NCBI GenBank assembly: GCA_021443845.1
Contig: JABUTA010000004.1
Coordinates: 1-41,083, forward strand
From: Parasporobacterium sp.
GTDB lineage: Bacteria; Bacillota; Clostridia; Lachnospirales; Lachnospiraceae
Reading direction: 5' to 3'
Length of the DNA stretch: 41,083 nt
Shown here: one piece after another, positions 24,011 through 32,905 of the stretch
Position numbering within the stretch: position 1 is the first letter of the stretch
How the letters are laid out: each line of letters opens with the position of its first letter
The notes under the pieces: generated by a model
Told to the model about the DNA's origin: nothing
Database searches by the model: none
The model's input: only the letters and a program-made list of their open reading frames with translations
Translations under genes and position numbers: made by a program

Positions 24011-25048
24011 TTATTTAAAGAACACCAGCAAGCTGTCATACAGATCCACGATCCAGCAGTTGTATGCATGTGAGCCACCCTTAAACTCGATCCATGCATA
24101 GTTTGCACCGTCCTGGAACCAGTCAGGCATATTTGCCAGAACTTCCTGGTTGAAATTCCAGTGAGCGTCACGGACAAAGTCGGCTGTGCCGTCACCGTTG
24201 AACCAGTAATTTACAGGGTAATCTTTTCCGAAGCTTTCGAGAGCTGCCTGGAAGTCAGCAGGTGTATACGGAAATACTTCAGCACCAAATGCTGCTGAAT
24301 ATGTGCCGAACCATGAGAACATATCGAGGTTAGGCATCATAACCTGTGCAGCTGTAACGGCTCCGCCCATTGAAAAGCCTGCAAATGCACGATGATCACG
24401 GGAAGCTATAAGTCCTGCCTCACTTACATCACCGCCGGCATAGGTTGAATACCTGGATTCAACGAAAGGTACGATGTCATTGCGAAGTTCTTTTGCAAAA
24501 TCGTTGTTATCCACAAACTGGGTTTCTTCTCCCTCCGGAGCCTTTGTGATGCTGGTCACCGATACAAATATGATAGGGTCTGTGATTCCCTGTTTAAGGC
24601 AGTTATCGATAACAGCCTTGGTTGTCTTACCCATTGCCTTTGTTCCCTCATAAACAGGTTCATCGTTCAGCCAGTAATATTCGCTTTCACCTGCACCGTG
24701 GGTCAGATAGAAAATGTTATACTGCTGAGCCGGATCGTACCCGTAAGGAAGGTATACCTGAAGATTCTTCTCAACTGTAACTTCCTCGCCCTTTGCTTCT
24801 TCCAGTGAATATACGTGAGTAGTGTAGGTCAATGTTTCAAGAGTACCTTTTTCTTCAATATCCTTGGTCAGCTTGTCCTTAATGGGAATACGTGAAGAAA
24901 AAGCCACCTCATACTTGCCGCATTCGCAGATACCGTTATTAAATACATGCTCGTGTTTTCCTTCTTCGGCACCTGTGAGCATGGGGGTGCAAAGACACAC
25001 TGCCAGCACTGCCGCAAGTGCCACTAATGAAACTATTCTTTTTTTCAT
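24011..25048 (-). CDS. Secreted CE1-like esterase with HxH/CxC motif, paralog C
   Basis: The 345-aa protein is the first gene of the block. It has a hydrophobic export signal (residues 1 to about 26), the motif HEHVFNNGICECGKYE (H32, H34, C41, C43), nucleophile GFSMGG, and probable His in FKGGSHAYNCW. It is the most divergent of the three tandem paralogs and has an insertion around residues 70-75 (EEAKGEEVTVEK). GGAGGAGGAG precedes the ATG. A promoter lies at 25087-25114. The divergent neighbour is a sugar symporter, so the secreted esterases and the uptake operon may respond to the same substrate. Confidence 0.87.
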   Translation of the reverse strand: MKKRIVSLVALAAVLAVCLCTPMLTGAEEGKHEHVFNNGICECGKYEVAFSSRIPIKDKLTKDIEEKGTLETLTYTTHVYSLEEAKGEEVTVEKNLQVYLPYGYDPAQQYNIFYLTHGAGESEYYWLNDEPVYEGTKAMGKTTKAVIDNCLKQGITDPIIFVSVTSITKAPEGEETQFVDNNDFAKELRNDIVPFVESRYSTYAGGDVSEAGLIASRDHRAFAGFSMGGAVTAAQVMMPNLDMFSWFGTYSAAFGAEVFPYTPADFQAALESFGKDYPVNYWFNGDGTADFVRDAHWNFNQEVLANMPDWFQDGANYAWIEFKGGSHAYNCWIVDLYDSLLVFFK

Positions 25049-25086
25049 AAACTCCTCCTCCGTTTTATATATTTTGGATATTCCGT

Positions 25087-25114
25087 ACTATATTGCTTTC
25101 CCTGTCTTAAACAA
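25087..25114 (-). promoter_or_regulatory. Promoter of the esterase block
   Basis: On the minus strand TTGTTT (25114-25109) and TATAGT (25092-25087) are 16 bp apart, 39 bp upstream of the first esterase start. A second GTACTATA repeat lies about 40 bp further upstream. Confidence 0.5.
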
Positions 25115-25177
25115 CTCTTTTGTACTATACGGCATTTTTTTTGCCACAAACTGCGAAGCCTATGCGTTATAAGGATA

Positions 25178-25231
25178 TTTTCCTACCACTTGAGACACAA
25201 CAAATCTTTCACCTGAAAGTTGGTAGTAAAA
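25178..25231. promoter_or_regulatory. Imperfect inverted repeat in the divergent region
   Basis: TTTTCCTACCACTT (25178-25191) pairs with AAGTTGGTAGTAAAA (25217-25231), with one mismatch and one bulge. It sits in the middle of the divergent intergenic region, where it could act as an operator for both directions. Confidence 0.4.
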
Positions 25232-25368
25232 TCCGGTATGAATAAATGTATAACTTGAACAACTGCAGCTTTCATGCAGACATAAATCAGACAGGTCTTT
25301 AATACAGCAGTATCAGTTTCGTGTCCCTTTTTTATCTGTATGCAGCTGCAAGAACGGGGTGAACTATT

Positions 25369-27033
25369 ATGAGCAGCAAAACCAGTATTTTTGAAAAGCC
25401 TTTATTTTCCACAAAGATCAGATCGGCTAATGTAAAACTCCCGGAACTCGCTCTGGGATATCTTATAGGTCCCTTCGGAGGCCTGTTATTAAGCGGCATC
25501 TTAGGTGCCCAGATCACCACCTATTGGAAATATGTATTATTCGCAAACGAACTTGCAGACTCTTCTACCGAGGTTTACAGATCTGTAATGCAGTTCATGA
25601 CACTGCTTCCTTTGCTGTCTGCCATTCTTGTTGTTGCAGGAAACCTTCTGGTAGGGCAGCTGATTGAGCGCACCAGAACAAAAGCAGGTAAGGCAAGACC
25701 CTGGATTTTGCTTTCCTCTGTCATGCTGGGAATTGCATGTATATTAATGTTCATTGCCCCATCCGATGCAGCGCCCACCACCAAGATGATAATCCAGGCT
25801 ATTTCCTACAATATCTATTACGCGATAGCCTATCCTCTTTACAACACCTCCAACAGTACCCTTGTTCCTCTATCCACAAGAAACAGCAAACAGAGGGGTG
25901 CCCTTGCTTCCGCTACCAACATGGCCAGTATAGGTGTTATGGGTACCGGAGCCATGATCTTTCCTATAGTCATAGACCTGTTCATTAAATACAACTCATC
26001 TTCATGGACACTGTGCTTTGTATTGGTGGGAATATTAAGCTTCCTTATCGTAGTGCTCCAGTACTATTTCACAAGAGAGAGAGTATCAGAAGAAGTATTT
26101 TCAATGCCAGAGTCCGGTCAGGACAAGCCTTCCGTAAAAAAACAGCTGAAGCTGGCGGCATCCGATAAATACTGGTGGATCGTTATCATCTTCTACTTTG
26201 TGTTCCAGTTCGCAGGAACCTTCAAGAATGCTTCCATGTATGACTTCTGCAATGTTCTTTTCGGAGACACCGTAGGCGGTGCCGGCACCATGCAGGCCAT
26301 CCTGGGTTTTGTAGGTGCTCTTCCCATGGCAGTTGCCATTGTCATCATCTGGCCCCTTGCCAATAAATTCAACAAAAAGGTTGTTGTGCTGTCAGGCCTG
26401 GCGCTGGGCGTTATAGGCGGTGTGATCGCAGGCCTGTTTGTAAACAATATCATTGCCGTTGCCATAGGTATTGCACTTAAGTGCCTTGGCTCATCCCCTG
26501 CATGCTACATGATACTTGCTATGATCGCAGACGTACTGGATCATATAGAAGCCACAGGCAGGTTAAGGTGTGACGGGTTTACCATGTCCATCTACAGTGC
26601 CATCATGATAGTAACTGTCCCCCTTTCCATAGGTATATTCAACGGTCTTATGGGTGGTGCGGGCTTCGTTTCCGGAGGCGCTGCTCAGCCTGAAGCTGTA
26701 AAAAATGTTGTTACTATCAGCTATATCTGGATAGAAACCATAGGTTTCATTATCTGCGGACTCATGATTCTTTTCTTCAATGTTGAAAAGAATCTGGATG
26801 CCGATCATAAGACTATCCGTGAGCATCAGAAAGCTGCTGCCCTGGCAGCCGGTATTGAATGGATAGAGCCTGAAGAAAAGTTAAGGCTCGAAGAAGAGGC
26901 TGCGGAAAAAGCCGCCGAAGAAGCACGTATAGAAGAACTCAGAAAGCGCTGTGGGGAAAAGGGTCTTGATTTCGCACAGGAAGAAGCAAAATATCAGGCC
27001 AAGCTTGCCTCAAAGAAGAAAGGTAAAAAATAA
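25369..27033 (+). CDS. GPH-family sugar:cation symporter
   Basis: The 554-aa polytopic membrane protein fits the glycoside-pentoside-hexuronide (MelB-like) branch of the MFS, with about 12 hydrophobic segments and the loop LIERTRTKAGKARPWILL, which resembles the GPH D-x-T-x-x-x-G-x-x-R-P-W motif. Members import oligosaccharides or glycosides with Na+ or H+. The C-terminus carries an additional charged stretch of about 75 residues (LRLEEEAAEKAAEEARIEEL), predicted to be a cytoplasmic coiled coil. GGGGTGAAC precedes the ATG. It is followed after 3 bp by a GH3 glucosidase gene, which would hydrolyse the imported sugar. Confidence 0.88.
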   Translation: MSSKTSIFEKPLFSTKIRSANVKLPELALGYLIGPFGGLLLSGILGAQITTYWKYVLFANELADSSTEVYRSVMQFMTLLPLLSAILVVAGNLLVGQLIERTRTKAGKARPWILLSSVMLGIACILMFIAPSDAAPTTKMIIQAISYNIYYAIAYPLYNTSNSTLVPLSTRNSKQRGALASATNMASIGVMGTGAMIFPIVIDLFIKYNSSSWTLCFVLVGILSFLIVVLQYYFTRERVSEEVFSMPESGQDKPSVKKQLKLAASDKYWWIVIIFYFVFQFAGTFKNASMYDFCNVLFGDTVGGAGTMQAILGFVGALPMAVAIVIIWPLANKFNKKVVVLSGLALGVIGGVIAGLFVNNIIAVAIGIALKCLGSSPACYMILAMIADVLDHIEATGRLRCDGFTMSIYSAIMIVTVPLSIGIFNGLMGGAGFVSGGAAQPEAVKNVVTISYIWIETIGFIICGLMILFFNVEKNLDADHKTIREHQKAAALAAGIEWIEPEEKLRLEEEAAEKAAEEARIEELRKRCGEKGLDFAQEEAKYQAKLASKKKGKK

Positions 27034-27036
27034 GCC

Positions 27037-29436
27037 ATGAAGCACGCAGATATCATTTCCAAATTATCAAGAAGACAGAAAGCCAACCTCCTTACAGGGA
27101 AAGACTTCTGGTCCACCCTGCCGATAGAAAATGCCGGTATTCCGTCTGCATATCTTGCAGACGGACCTCACGGCATCAGAAAACAGGCCGCTGCATCAGA
27201 TCATTTAGGGCTTAATGCCAGTATACCCGCAACATGTTTTCCAACAGCTGCCGGTATGGCCAACAGCTGGAATCCGCAGCTGGGTGAGGAAATGGGCCGG
27301 GCTCTCGGAGAAGAAGCCGCTGCCCAGAATGTAAATGTGTTATTAGGGCCCGGCACTAACATAAAGAGGAATCCTTTATGCGGCAGGAACTTTGAATATT
27401 TCTCAGAAGATCCCTACCTGGCAGGTAAGATGGCCGCCTCTTATATAAAAGGCATCCAGTCTAATGGGATATCCGCCTGCATCAAGCACTTTGCCCTTAA
27501 CAGTCAGGAAAACCGCCGTATGGTCATCGATTCTGTCGCTGATGAACGAACCATAAGAGAAATCTGCCTCACTGCCTTTGAAATAGCAGTAAAAGAAGGC
27601 CATACCAGGACCCTTATGTCCTCATACAATAAAGTTAACGGTGAATATGCCAATGAAAACCCGCATCTGATGCAGGATATTCTGAGAGGTGAATGGGGTT
27701 ATGACGGGGTTGTGGTCACTGACTGGGGAGGCTGCAACGACAGAGTAAAGGGGCTCGAATGCGGCAACGAGCTGGAAATGCCGGCCTGTGTATACGGTGC
27801 AGACGATATATACAAAGCCATGGAAGAAGGGACACTGGCAGAAAACCTGGTAGATGAAAATCTGGACAGGCTCATAGACCTTATCCTTACAACTGATGCT
27901 GCTGTAAAAACCGTTCCTGAAACCTTTGATGTAAATGCCCATCATAATATTGCCCGCCGTTGTGCAGAAGAAGCCATGGTTCTTCTGAAAAATGATGAAA
28001 ATGTTCTTCCCCTGTACACAGACTCCAGAGTGTGCTTTATCGGATCTTTTGCAGGAAATCCCCGGTTCCAGGGCGCCGGATCTTCTATTGTTAATCCTAC
28101 CATGACAGAAACCTTCCTGGATGAGGTGAGAAAATACAATTTCCATTTTACAGGTTATGCTGAAGGCTTCAAACGTTATGGAGGATCCGACAGAAAACTT
28201 GCTGAAAAAGCAGTTACTCTTGCTGCATCATCCGATATCATTATTTTCTTTGCCGGTCTGGATGAATTAAGCGAGGCCGAAGGTATAGACAGAAAATCCA
28301 TGAAGCTTCCTGACAACCAGCTGTCACTCTTTGCAGAACTTAAAAAGCTGGGCAAGAAGATCGTAACCGTCCTGTTCTGCGGAAGCCCTGTGGAAATGGA
28401 TATCATCGAACAGTCTGATGCCATCGTCCATGCATATCTTGCAGGACAGGCTGCACCTACTGCCCTTCTCAACATCCTGAGCGGCAGGACATGCCCCAGC
28501 GGCAAACTGGCAGAAAGCTATCCTTACAGATACGAAGACTGCTCCACTTCCCATCTGTTCCATGCAGATGATTTTATTTCAGAATACCGTGAAAGCATCT
28601 ATATAGGATACAGATATTACGATACTGCCGGTATTAATGTGCGTTATCCTTTCGGTTATGGACTGTCCTATACAACATTCGAATACCGCGGCCTGAGATG
28701 TGATGAAAATGGCGCAGTTTTTACTATCAAAAACACCGGGAAGCACAAAGGAGCAGAAACTGCCCAGCTGTATATCAGAAAAGAATCTGATAAAATATTC
28801 CGACCTGCAAAGGAGCTTAAGGGATTCATAAAAATCTTTCTGGAGCCCGGAGAGGAAAAGGAAGTATTCATACCGTTCGACAGTTATTCATTCAGAGTAT
28901 ATAACTCCCTGGCTGATGAGTGGCAGACTGAGTCCGGAGATTATGACATCCTTATAGGTGCTTCCAGCCGGGATATAAGGCTGAATGACACTGTTTATAT
29001 TCAGGGAAATGACACCACATTCTATGAAAATGCTGAAGCATTGAAAAAATACTTTGATGCAGATGTTAAGAATATTTCCCGTGAAGAGTTCGAATCCCTT
29101 CTTGGGAGAAAAGTCGTAATACCGGAATATAACTACGTTAACCGCAAAAACACCCGTATAGAGATAGGACTCAATAATACTGTTACAGAACTTAAATATT
29201 CCAGAAGCCTGATAGGGCGTGTATTTTCCGGGGGTATAAATACAGCTCACAAGGTTTTATGGAAAACAGGAAAACGTACAACCGCCAACACACTGGAAAT
29301 GGGTATGGTTCACCAGCCTATGCGTGCTCTTGCCAAGTTTGGCGGCATGAGTCAGAACCAGCTTGACGGAATGCTGCTGGTATTTAACGGAAATCTTATG
29401 AAAGGACTGAAGAAATTCCTCTCCAAACAGAAGTGA
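27037..29436 (+). CDS. GH3 family beta-glycosidase, cytoplasmic
   Basis: This 799-aa enzyme has the usual GH3 order. The N-terminal TIM barrel carries LADGPHGIRKQ, GRNFEYFSEDP, CIKHFALNSQE and the nucleophile D229 in VVVTDWGG. The alpha/beta sandwich follows with EEAMVLLKNDENVLPL and YPFGYGLSYTTFEY, then a fibronectin III-like domain. About 120 further residues at the C-terminus (SLIGRVFSGGINTAHKVLWK) are not part of the standard GH3 plan and contain basic, amphipathic stretches. There is no signal peptide, so it acts on imported beta-glucosides or xylosides. It is 3 bp from the symporter stop and 1 bp from the GT2 start, so the three genes form a tight operon. Confidence 0.93.
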   Translation: MKHADIISKLSRRQKANLLTGKDFWSTLPIENAGIPSAYLADGPHGIRKQAAASDHLGLNASIPATCFPTAAGMANSWNPQLGEEMGRALGEEAAAQNVNVLLGPGTNIKRNPLCGRNFEYFSEDPYLAGKMAASYIKGIQSNGISACIKHFALNSQENRRMVIDSVADERTIREICLTAFEIAVKEGHTRTLMSSYNKVNGEYANENPHLMQDILRGEWGYDGVVVTDWGGCNDRVKGLECGNELEMPACVYGADDIYKAMEEGTLAENLVDENLDRLIDLILTTDAAVKTVPETFDVNAHHNIARRCAEEAMVLLKNDENVLPLYTDSRVCFIGSFAGNPRFQGAGSSIVNPTMTETFLDEVRKYNFHFTGYAEGFKRYGGSDRKLAEKAVTLAASSDIIIFFAGLDELSEAEGIDRKSMKLPDNQLSLFAELKKLGKKIVTVLFCGSPVEMDIIEQSDAIVHAYLAGQAAPTALLNILSGRTCPSGKLAESYPYRYEDCSTSHLFHADDFISEYRESIYIGYRYYDTAGINVRYPFGYGLSYTTFEYRGLRCDENGAVFTIKNTGKHKGAETAQLYIRKESDKIFRPAKELKGFIKIFLEPGEEKEVFIPFDSYSFRVYNSLADEWQTESGDYDILIGASSRDIRLNDTVYIQGNDTTFYENAEALKKYFDADVKNISREEFESLLGRKVVIPEYNYVNRKNTRIEIGLNNTVTELKYSRSLIGRVFSGGINTAHKVLWKTGKRTTANTLEMGMVHQPMRALAKFGGMSQNQLDGMLLVFNGNLMKGLKKFLSKQK

Positions 29437-29437
29437 C

Positions 29438-30466
29438 ATGAAATTGATTTCTTTTGCAGTGCCTTGTTACAACTCTGCGGCATATATGAAAAAATGTATA
29501 AACAGCCTCCTGGCCGGCGGAGAATATGTAGAGATCATCATCATTAATGATGGTTCCACAGACAATACTGCAGATATTGCTGATGCTTACAGTGTCTGCT
29601 ATCCATCCATAATCAGGGTTATCCATAAAGAAAACGGTGGTCACGGATCCGGCATAAACTGTGGACTAAAGGCGGCAACCGGTCTGTATTTCAAGGTGGT
29701 GGACTCAGATGACTGGCTGGACAGTGATGCCTTGCTGGATCTTCTCAGCACCATAAAAACCAATCTGGAGCAGGATATCATTGCCGATCTTTATATAACC
29801 AACTTTGTCTATGAAAGGGCAACTGACAACACTCATTATGTAAGTAGTTTTCGGAGAAACTTTCCGGCAGGCAGGATATCCTCCTGGGAGGAATCAAGGC
29901 CTATGTACCTGTGGCATATGCTCCTTATGCATTCCATTATATCCCGCACTGATATGGTGCGAAATTCCGGAATAACCCTTCCGGAGAAAACATTTTATGT
30001 GGATAATCTGTTTTCCTACGCACAACTGCCTTTTGTTAACAAAATATATTATTCCGATACAGACCTGTATCATTATTACATAGGACGGAGTGATCAGTCC
30101 GTAACCATTGAGAACATGGTATCCCGCTACAGACAGCAGATTCTGGTTACTTCTTCCATGATGAAATTATACTCGTATGAAGAGATCAGCTCCCTCTGCA
30201 AGCCGCTTCAGAAGCAAATGTATCACTTTCTTCACTCTGTTCTGGCCAATACATATTTCTTTACCACCCAGAAGGATGAATATGTACGCAGAAAGGATCT
30301 GGAGTGCATGTGGCATTCGCTCCGTTCAAACGACTTTAAGCTCTATAATAAGCTCAGAAAAATGCCATTGATGATAATAACCGGAATCTGTCCGTGGAAG
30401 GTCAATGGATTCATATCGCTTTTTGCATACAAAGTCCTCACAAAAATAACCAGGCTGGGAGTCTGA
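29438..30466 (+). CDS. Family 2 glycosyltransferase
   Basis: The 342-aa GT-A fold protein begins with LISFAVPCYNSAAYMKKCINSLL and has INDGSTDNTADIA and the metal-binding D89-x-D91 in VVDSDDW, all typical of GT2 enzymes. Such enzymes transfer sugars from nucleotide donors to cell-surface polymers. It has no clear membrane helices apart from a hydrophobic C-terminal patch. Being translationally linked (1-bp gap) to a GPH symporter and a GH3 hydrolase is unusual, because the neighbours degrade rather than build glycans. Acceptor and donor are unknown. Confidence 0.9.
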   Translation: MKLISFAVPCYNSAAYMKKCINSLLAGGEYVEIIIINDGSTDNTADIADAYSVCYPSIIRVIHKENGGHGSGINCGLKAATGLYFKVVDSDDWLDSDALLDLLSTIKTNLEQDIIADLYITNFVYERATDNTHYVSSFRRNFPAGRISSWEESRPMYLWHMLLMHSIISRTDMVRNSGITLPEKTFYVDNLFSYAQLPFVNKIYYSDTDLYHYYIGRSDQSVTIENMVSRYRQQILVTSSMMKLYSYEEISSLCKPLQKQMYHFLHSVLANTYFFTTQKDEYVRRKDLECMWHSLRSNDFKLYNKLRKMPLMIITGICPWKVNGFISLFAYKVLTKITRLGV

Positions 30467-30487
30467 AGGCTCCTGGCCCGGTTATTT
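30444..30487 (+). terminator. Terminator of the sugar operon
   Basis: AAATAACC...GGGAG pairs with CTCC...GGTTATTT over about 18 positions with two mismatches. It begins inside the last codons of the GT2 gene. A T-rich stretch follows further on. As the next gene is convergent, it may also act for the histidine kinase. Confidence 0.65.
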
Positions 30488-30590
30488 CACTTATTGCCTG
30501 TATTTTTTTGTTTTCTGTATATAGAAGACGACATTATCTGCCATCACAACACATATAGACTGCATTATTTACAGTAACCTGCTACGTAAA

Positions 30591-31913
30591 TCACTGCCTT
30601 GCTATCGGTATAATAATCTTCAGTTCAAAGATTCCTCCGTCACTTATGATCGTCATCTCTCCGTCATATCTTCTTATGATAGTATCTATGCTTATCATGC
30701 CGAAACCGTGATTGGAATTATCCCCTTTGCTGGTTTCCGGAAGATAGTCACGCCATTTTATCTGCCCTTTGTACGGATTGGTCGTGTTGATAATGACAAA
30801 GCCTTCTCTGGTCATGACATTTATCAGTATGAATTTTTCCTGATCCTCGAACTTTTCCACAGCTTCGATGCAGTTATCCATAATATTGCCAAACAGGACG
30901 AACAGGTCTGTTTTGTCCATGAAGTTAAGACCCCTTCCGTCGGCCATACATTCTATATGAATTTTTTTATCCGCACATATAAGGTTCTTTTCAGCCAGTA
31001 TGACATCCAGTACCTCATTGCCTGTTTTCACCCTGCTGTCATAAAAATCTATGGCTCTGTAAATGTCATCGAAATCAACCTGAGAATTACAGTTCTGAAG
31101 TTCCATTACCCGATGCTTAAGGTCATGGCATTTACGGTTAATGGCATCAATAGTGTCTTTGGTTATATCGTAATGTGTCTTGGACCTTGCCCATAGGGCA
31201 TTAACACTGTCCAGCTCCGTCTTTATCTCTGAATTCTGGTATATGGTATTGAGGAGGAAGATAACAAATATATGCATGAAAAGCTCAATGCAGTAATACA
31301 TTACCTGCCCTATCGTATTTAACGGATTATCCCCCTGTTCCATATATGCAGAGAACATAAAATACATTACTATATCAACAATGAATATCATGATAAAGAT
31401 CATCCACAGAACAGGACTCCATTTCCTGCTGATATTGATTCTTTTATATTTTCGGGCAAATAATAAATATATTATGGGAAATATGACTGCAACTCCAAAA
31501 AGCGCTTTTCCATAAAACATAAGGCCCCGGGCAGTGAAAATGGAATCAAGTGCAAACTTCCCCGGGAGCAAAATAGCAAGGGGCTTTTCCATGATACTTG
31601 CCATCATAGTGCAGACTTTACCTTCTGACACTATGAATAAAATAGTATTCATGTCTATTTTAAAGCAGAAGAACAGCCACAGCATGGACAGCAGCATATG
31701 AAACAGAAATATGATAGTTCCGCTGATAAGCTGATTCGGAAAATCAATCGGCACAACAAATGCTATAGCAATGCACAGTATTCCGGATCCTATGAGTCTT
31801 GGCCAGAAATGATCTCGTCTCGGAATATATCTGCAGAACATAAGTTCTGCAGATAGCAGTATCAGCATCTTTATACCCATTAGCTGAGCCAGGTTCATTT
31901 TCCAGTATATCAT
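30591..31913 (-). CDS. GHKL sensor histidine kinase (AgrC/LytS-like)
   Basis: The 440-aa protein has about six membrane helices in the first 220 residues, then a dimerisation helix with the HDLKH motif (phosphoacceptor His, CHDLKHRV), and a GHKL ATPase domain with N-box NIMDNCIEAVEKF and GFGMISI. This is the layout of peptide-sensing kinases paired with LytTR response regulators. The ATG overlaps the regulator stop by 4 bp, with GGGGAGG upstream. No AgrB/AgrD-like peptide export or precursor gene is adjacent, so the signal is unknown. Confidence 0.9.
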   Translation of the reverse strand: MIYWKMNLAQLMGIKMLILLSAELMFCRYIPRRDHFWPRLIGSGILCIAIAFVVPIDFPNQLISGTIIFLFHMLLSMLWLFFCFKIDMNTILFIVSEGKVCTMMASIMEKPLAILLPGKFALDSIFTARGLMFYGKALFGVAVIFPIIYLLFARKYKRINISRKWSPVLWMIFIMIFIVDIVMYFMFSAYMEQGDNPLNTIGQVMYYCIELFMHIFVIFLLNTIYQNSEIKTELDSVNALWARSKTHYDITKDTIDAINRKCHDLKHRVMELQNCNSQVDFDDIYRAIDFYDSRVKTGNEVLDVILAEKNLICADKKIHIECMADGRGLNFMDKTDLFVLFGNIMDNCIEAVEKFEDQEKFILINVMTREGFVIINTTNPYKGQIKWRDYLPETSKGDNSNHGFGMISIDTIIRRYDGEMTIISDGGIFELKIIIPIARQ

Positions 31914-32647
31914 TGAAGCCTCCCCAGATTAAGCTTGTAATTTCCGTGAAATTCAGCAAGTCTTTGCATGAACAGTGATTTCTTTGTCCTGCTCAGGGAC
32001 AGTTCCTCGCCGTTATTCAATATCAGCTTAAAACCTTCTACCCCTGACACTTTTGACAGATTTACCAGTATGCCCTTATTGCATTCTTCAAAGTACAGAT
32101 CGTTTAAAAGTTCCTTTGCAGCAAGGAGGGTACCCCGCATCTTATATACTTCATCGGTATCATCTATGTGAAAGTTCAGGTAATGATTGTACATTTCTAT
32201 GAATATGATATTTTTAACATCTATTACCTTTACTTTATTGTCCGTTCTGATAACTATCTGTTTGCCTTTGTTTTTCGATACTGCTGTAAGCGCCCTGGTC
32301 ATCTTGGTTTTAAACACATTATAATTGACCGGTTTCAGCAGGTAATCCATTGCCCCTACATCATAGCCCTGAATGGCATACTGGGCCAGGGCCGTAACAA
32401 AAATCAATACCACCTTATCGTCAATTTTCCGGAGTTTCTTGGTGGCCTCTACACCGTTTATCAGCGGCATATCTATATCCATGAAGATCAGCTCATAATC
32501 CGGTCTGTACTGATCCAGAAAAATCACTGCATTATTAAAATGGGTTATACAAAAAGTTTCGTTATGCTCTTCCCCGAACCGTTCTATCGTCTTTATAAGA
32601 TAATCGGCCTCCTGCTGATTATCCTCCACTATAGCAATCCTTATCAT
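31910..32647 (-). CDS. LytTR-family response regulator
   Basis: The 245-aa protein has a receiver domain (residues 1-120; IVEDNQQEADYL, phosphoacceptor Asp in LIFMDIDMPLINGVEA, and KPVNYNVF) and a C-terminal LytTR DNA-binding domain (about 145-240; IFIEMYNHYLNFHI and LSKVSGVEGFKLILNNGEELSLSR). LytTR proteins bind paired 9-bp direct repeats and act on adjacent genes. Its partner kinase follows with a 4-bp overlap. Upstream of this gene lie a dyad and a 10-bp direct repeat, candidate autoregulatory sites. A LytTR-like repeat also precedes the permuted GH3 gene. Confidence 0.92.
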   Translation of the reverse strand: MIRIAIVEDNQQEADYLIKTIERFGEEHNETFCITHFNNAVIFLDQYRPDYELIFMDIDMPLINGVEATKKLRKIDDKVVLIFVTALAQYAIQGYDVGAMDYLLKPVNYNVFKTKMTRALTAVSKNKGKQIVIRTDNKVKVIDVKNIIFIEMYNHYLNFHIDDTDEVYKMRGTLLAAKELLNDLYFEECNKGILVNLSKVSGVEGFKLILNNGEELSLSRTKKSLFMQRLAEFHGNYKLNLGRLQ

Positions 32648-32735
32648 TTTCTCACCCCCAATGGCAGAATAATCTCCCCCCGATCAGATCTGCCGATGTG
32701 CCGTAAGCACGCAGAATTTCTCTTCCCCTTGTGCA

Positions 32736-32774
32736 ATATTGTCTCACTTTATGTTCAACATGTCACGACAATAT
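32736..32774. promoter_or_regulatory. Dyad-symmetric region upstream of the LytTR regulator
   Basis: ATATTGTC (32736-32743) and GACAATAT (32767-32774) are perfect inverted arms around the inner palindrome ATGTTcAACAT (32751-32761). Their centres coincide within one base. It lies about 90 bp upstream of the regulator start and is a candidate operator. Confidence 0.45.
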
Positions 32775-32781
32775 CAGTCAT

Positions 32782-32800
32782 AACATACAGCAACATACAG
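32782..32800. repeat. Tandem AACATACAG direct repeat
   Basis: AACATACAG occurs at 32782-32790 and 32792-32800, a 10-bp period, adjoining the dyad. The helical-repeat spacing suggests same-face protein binding. It partly overlaps a short hairpin at 32797-32818. Confidence 0.4.
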
Positions 32801-32831
32801 AGTCCTTTCGGGCTCTGTAAAAATGTCTGCA

Positions 32832-32867
32832 TACAGGGCAGCCTCCTAAAAAGGATGCCGCCCTGTA
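32832..32867 (-). terminator. Terminator after the small secreted protein gene
   Basis: TACAGGGC (32832-32839) pairs with GCCCTGTA (32860-32867), and the stem continues with mismatches to TCCT/AGGA. The T-tract on the minus strand is poor, so efficiency is uncertain. Confidence 0.6.
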
Positions 32868-32905
32868 TAATTCAATTGATATGAATCCGTTAAGGATTAT
32901 TTCAA

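Larger units (their letters stand above)
25049..25368. other. Divergent promoter region between esterases and sugar operon
   Basis: This 320-bp region contains the esterase promoter, a long imperfect inverted repeat and the symporter leader. No regulator is encoded in the immediate neighbourhood, so the controlling protein is likely elsewhere. Confidence 0.6.
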
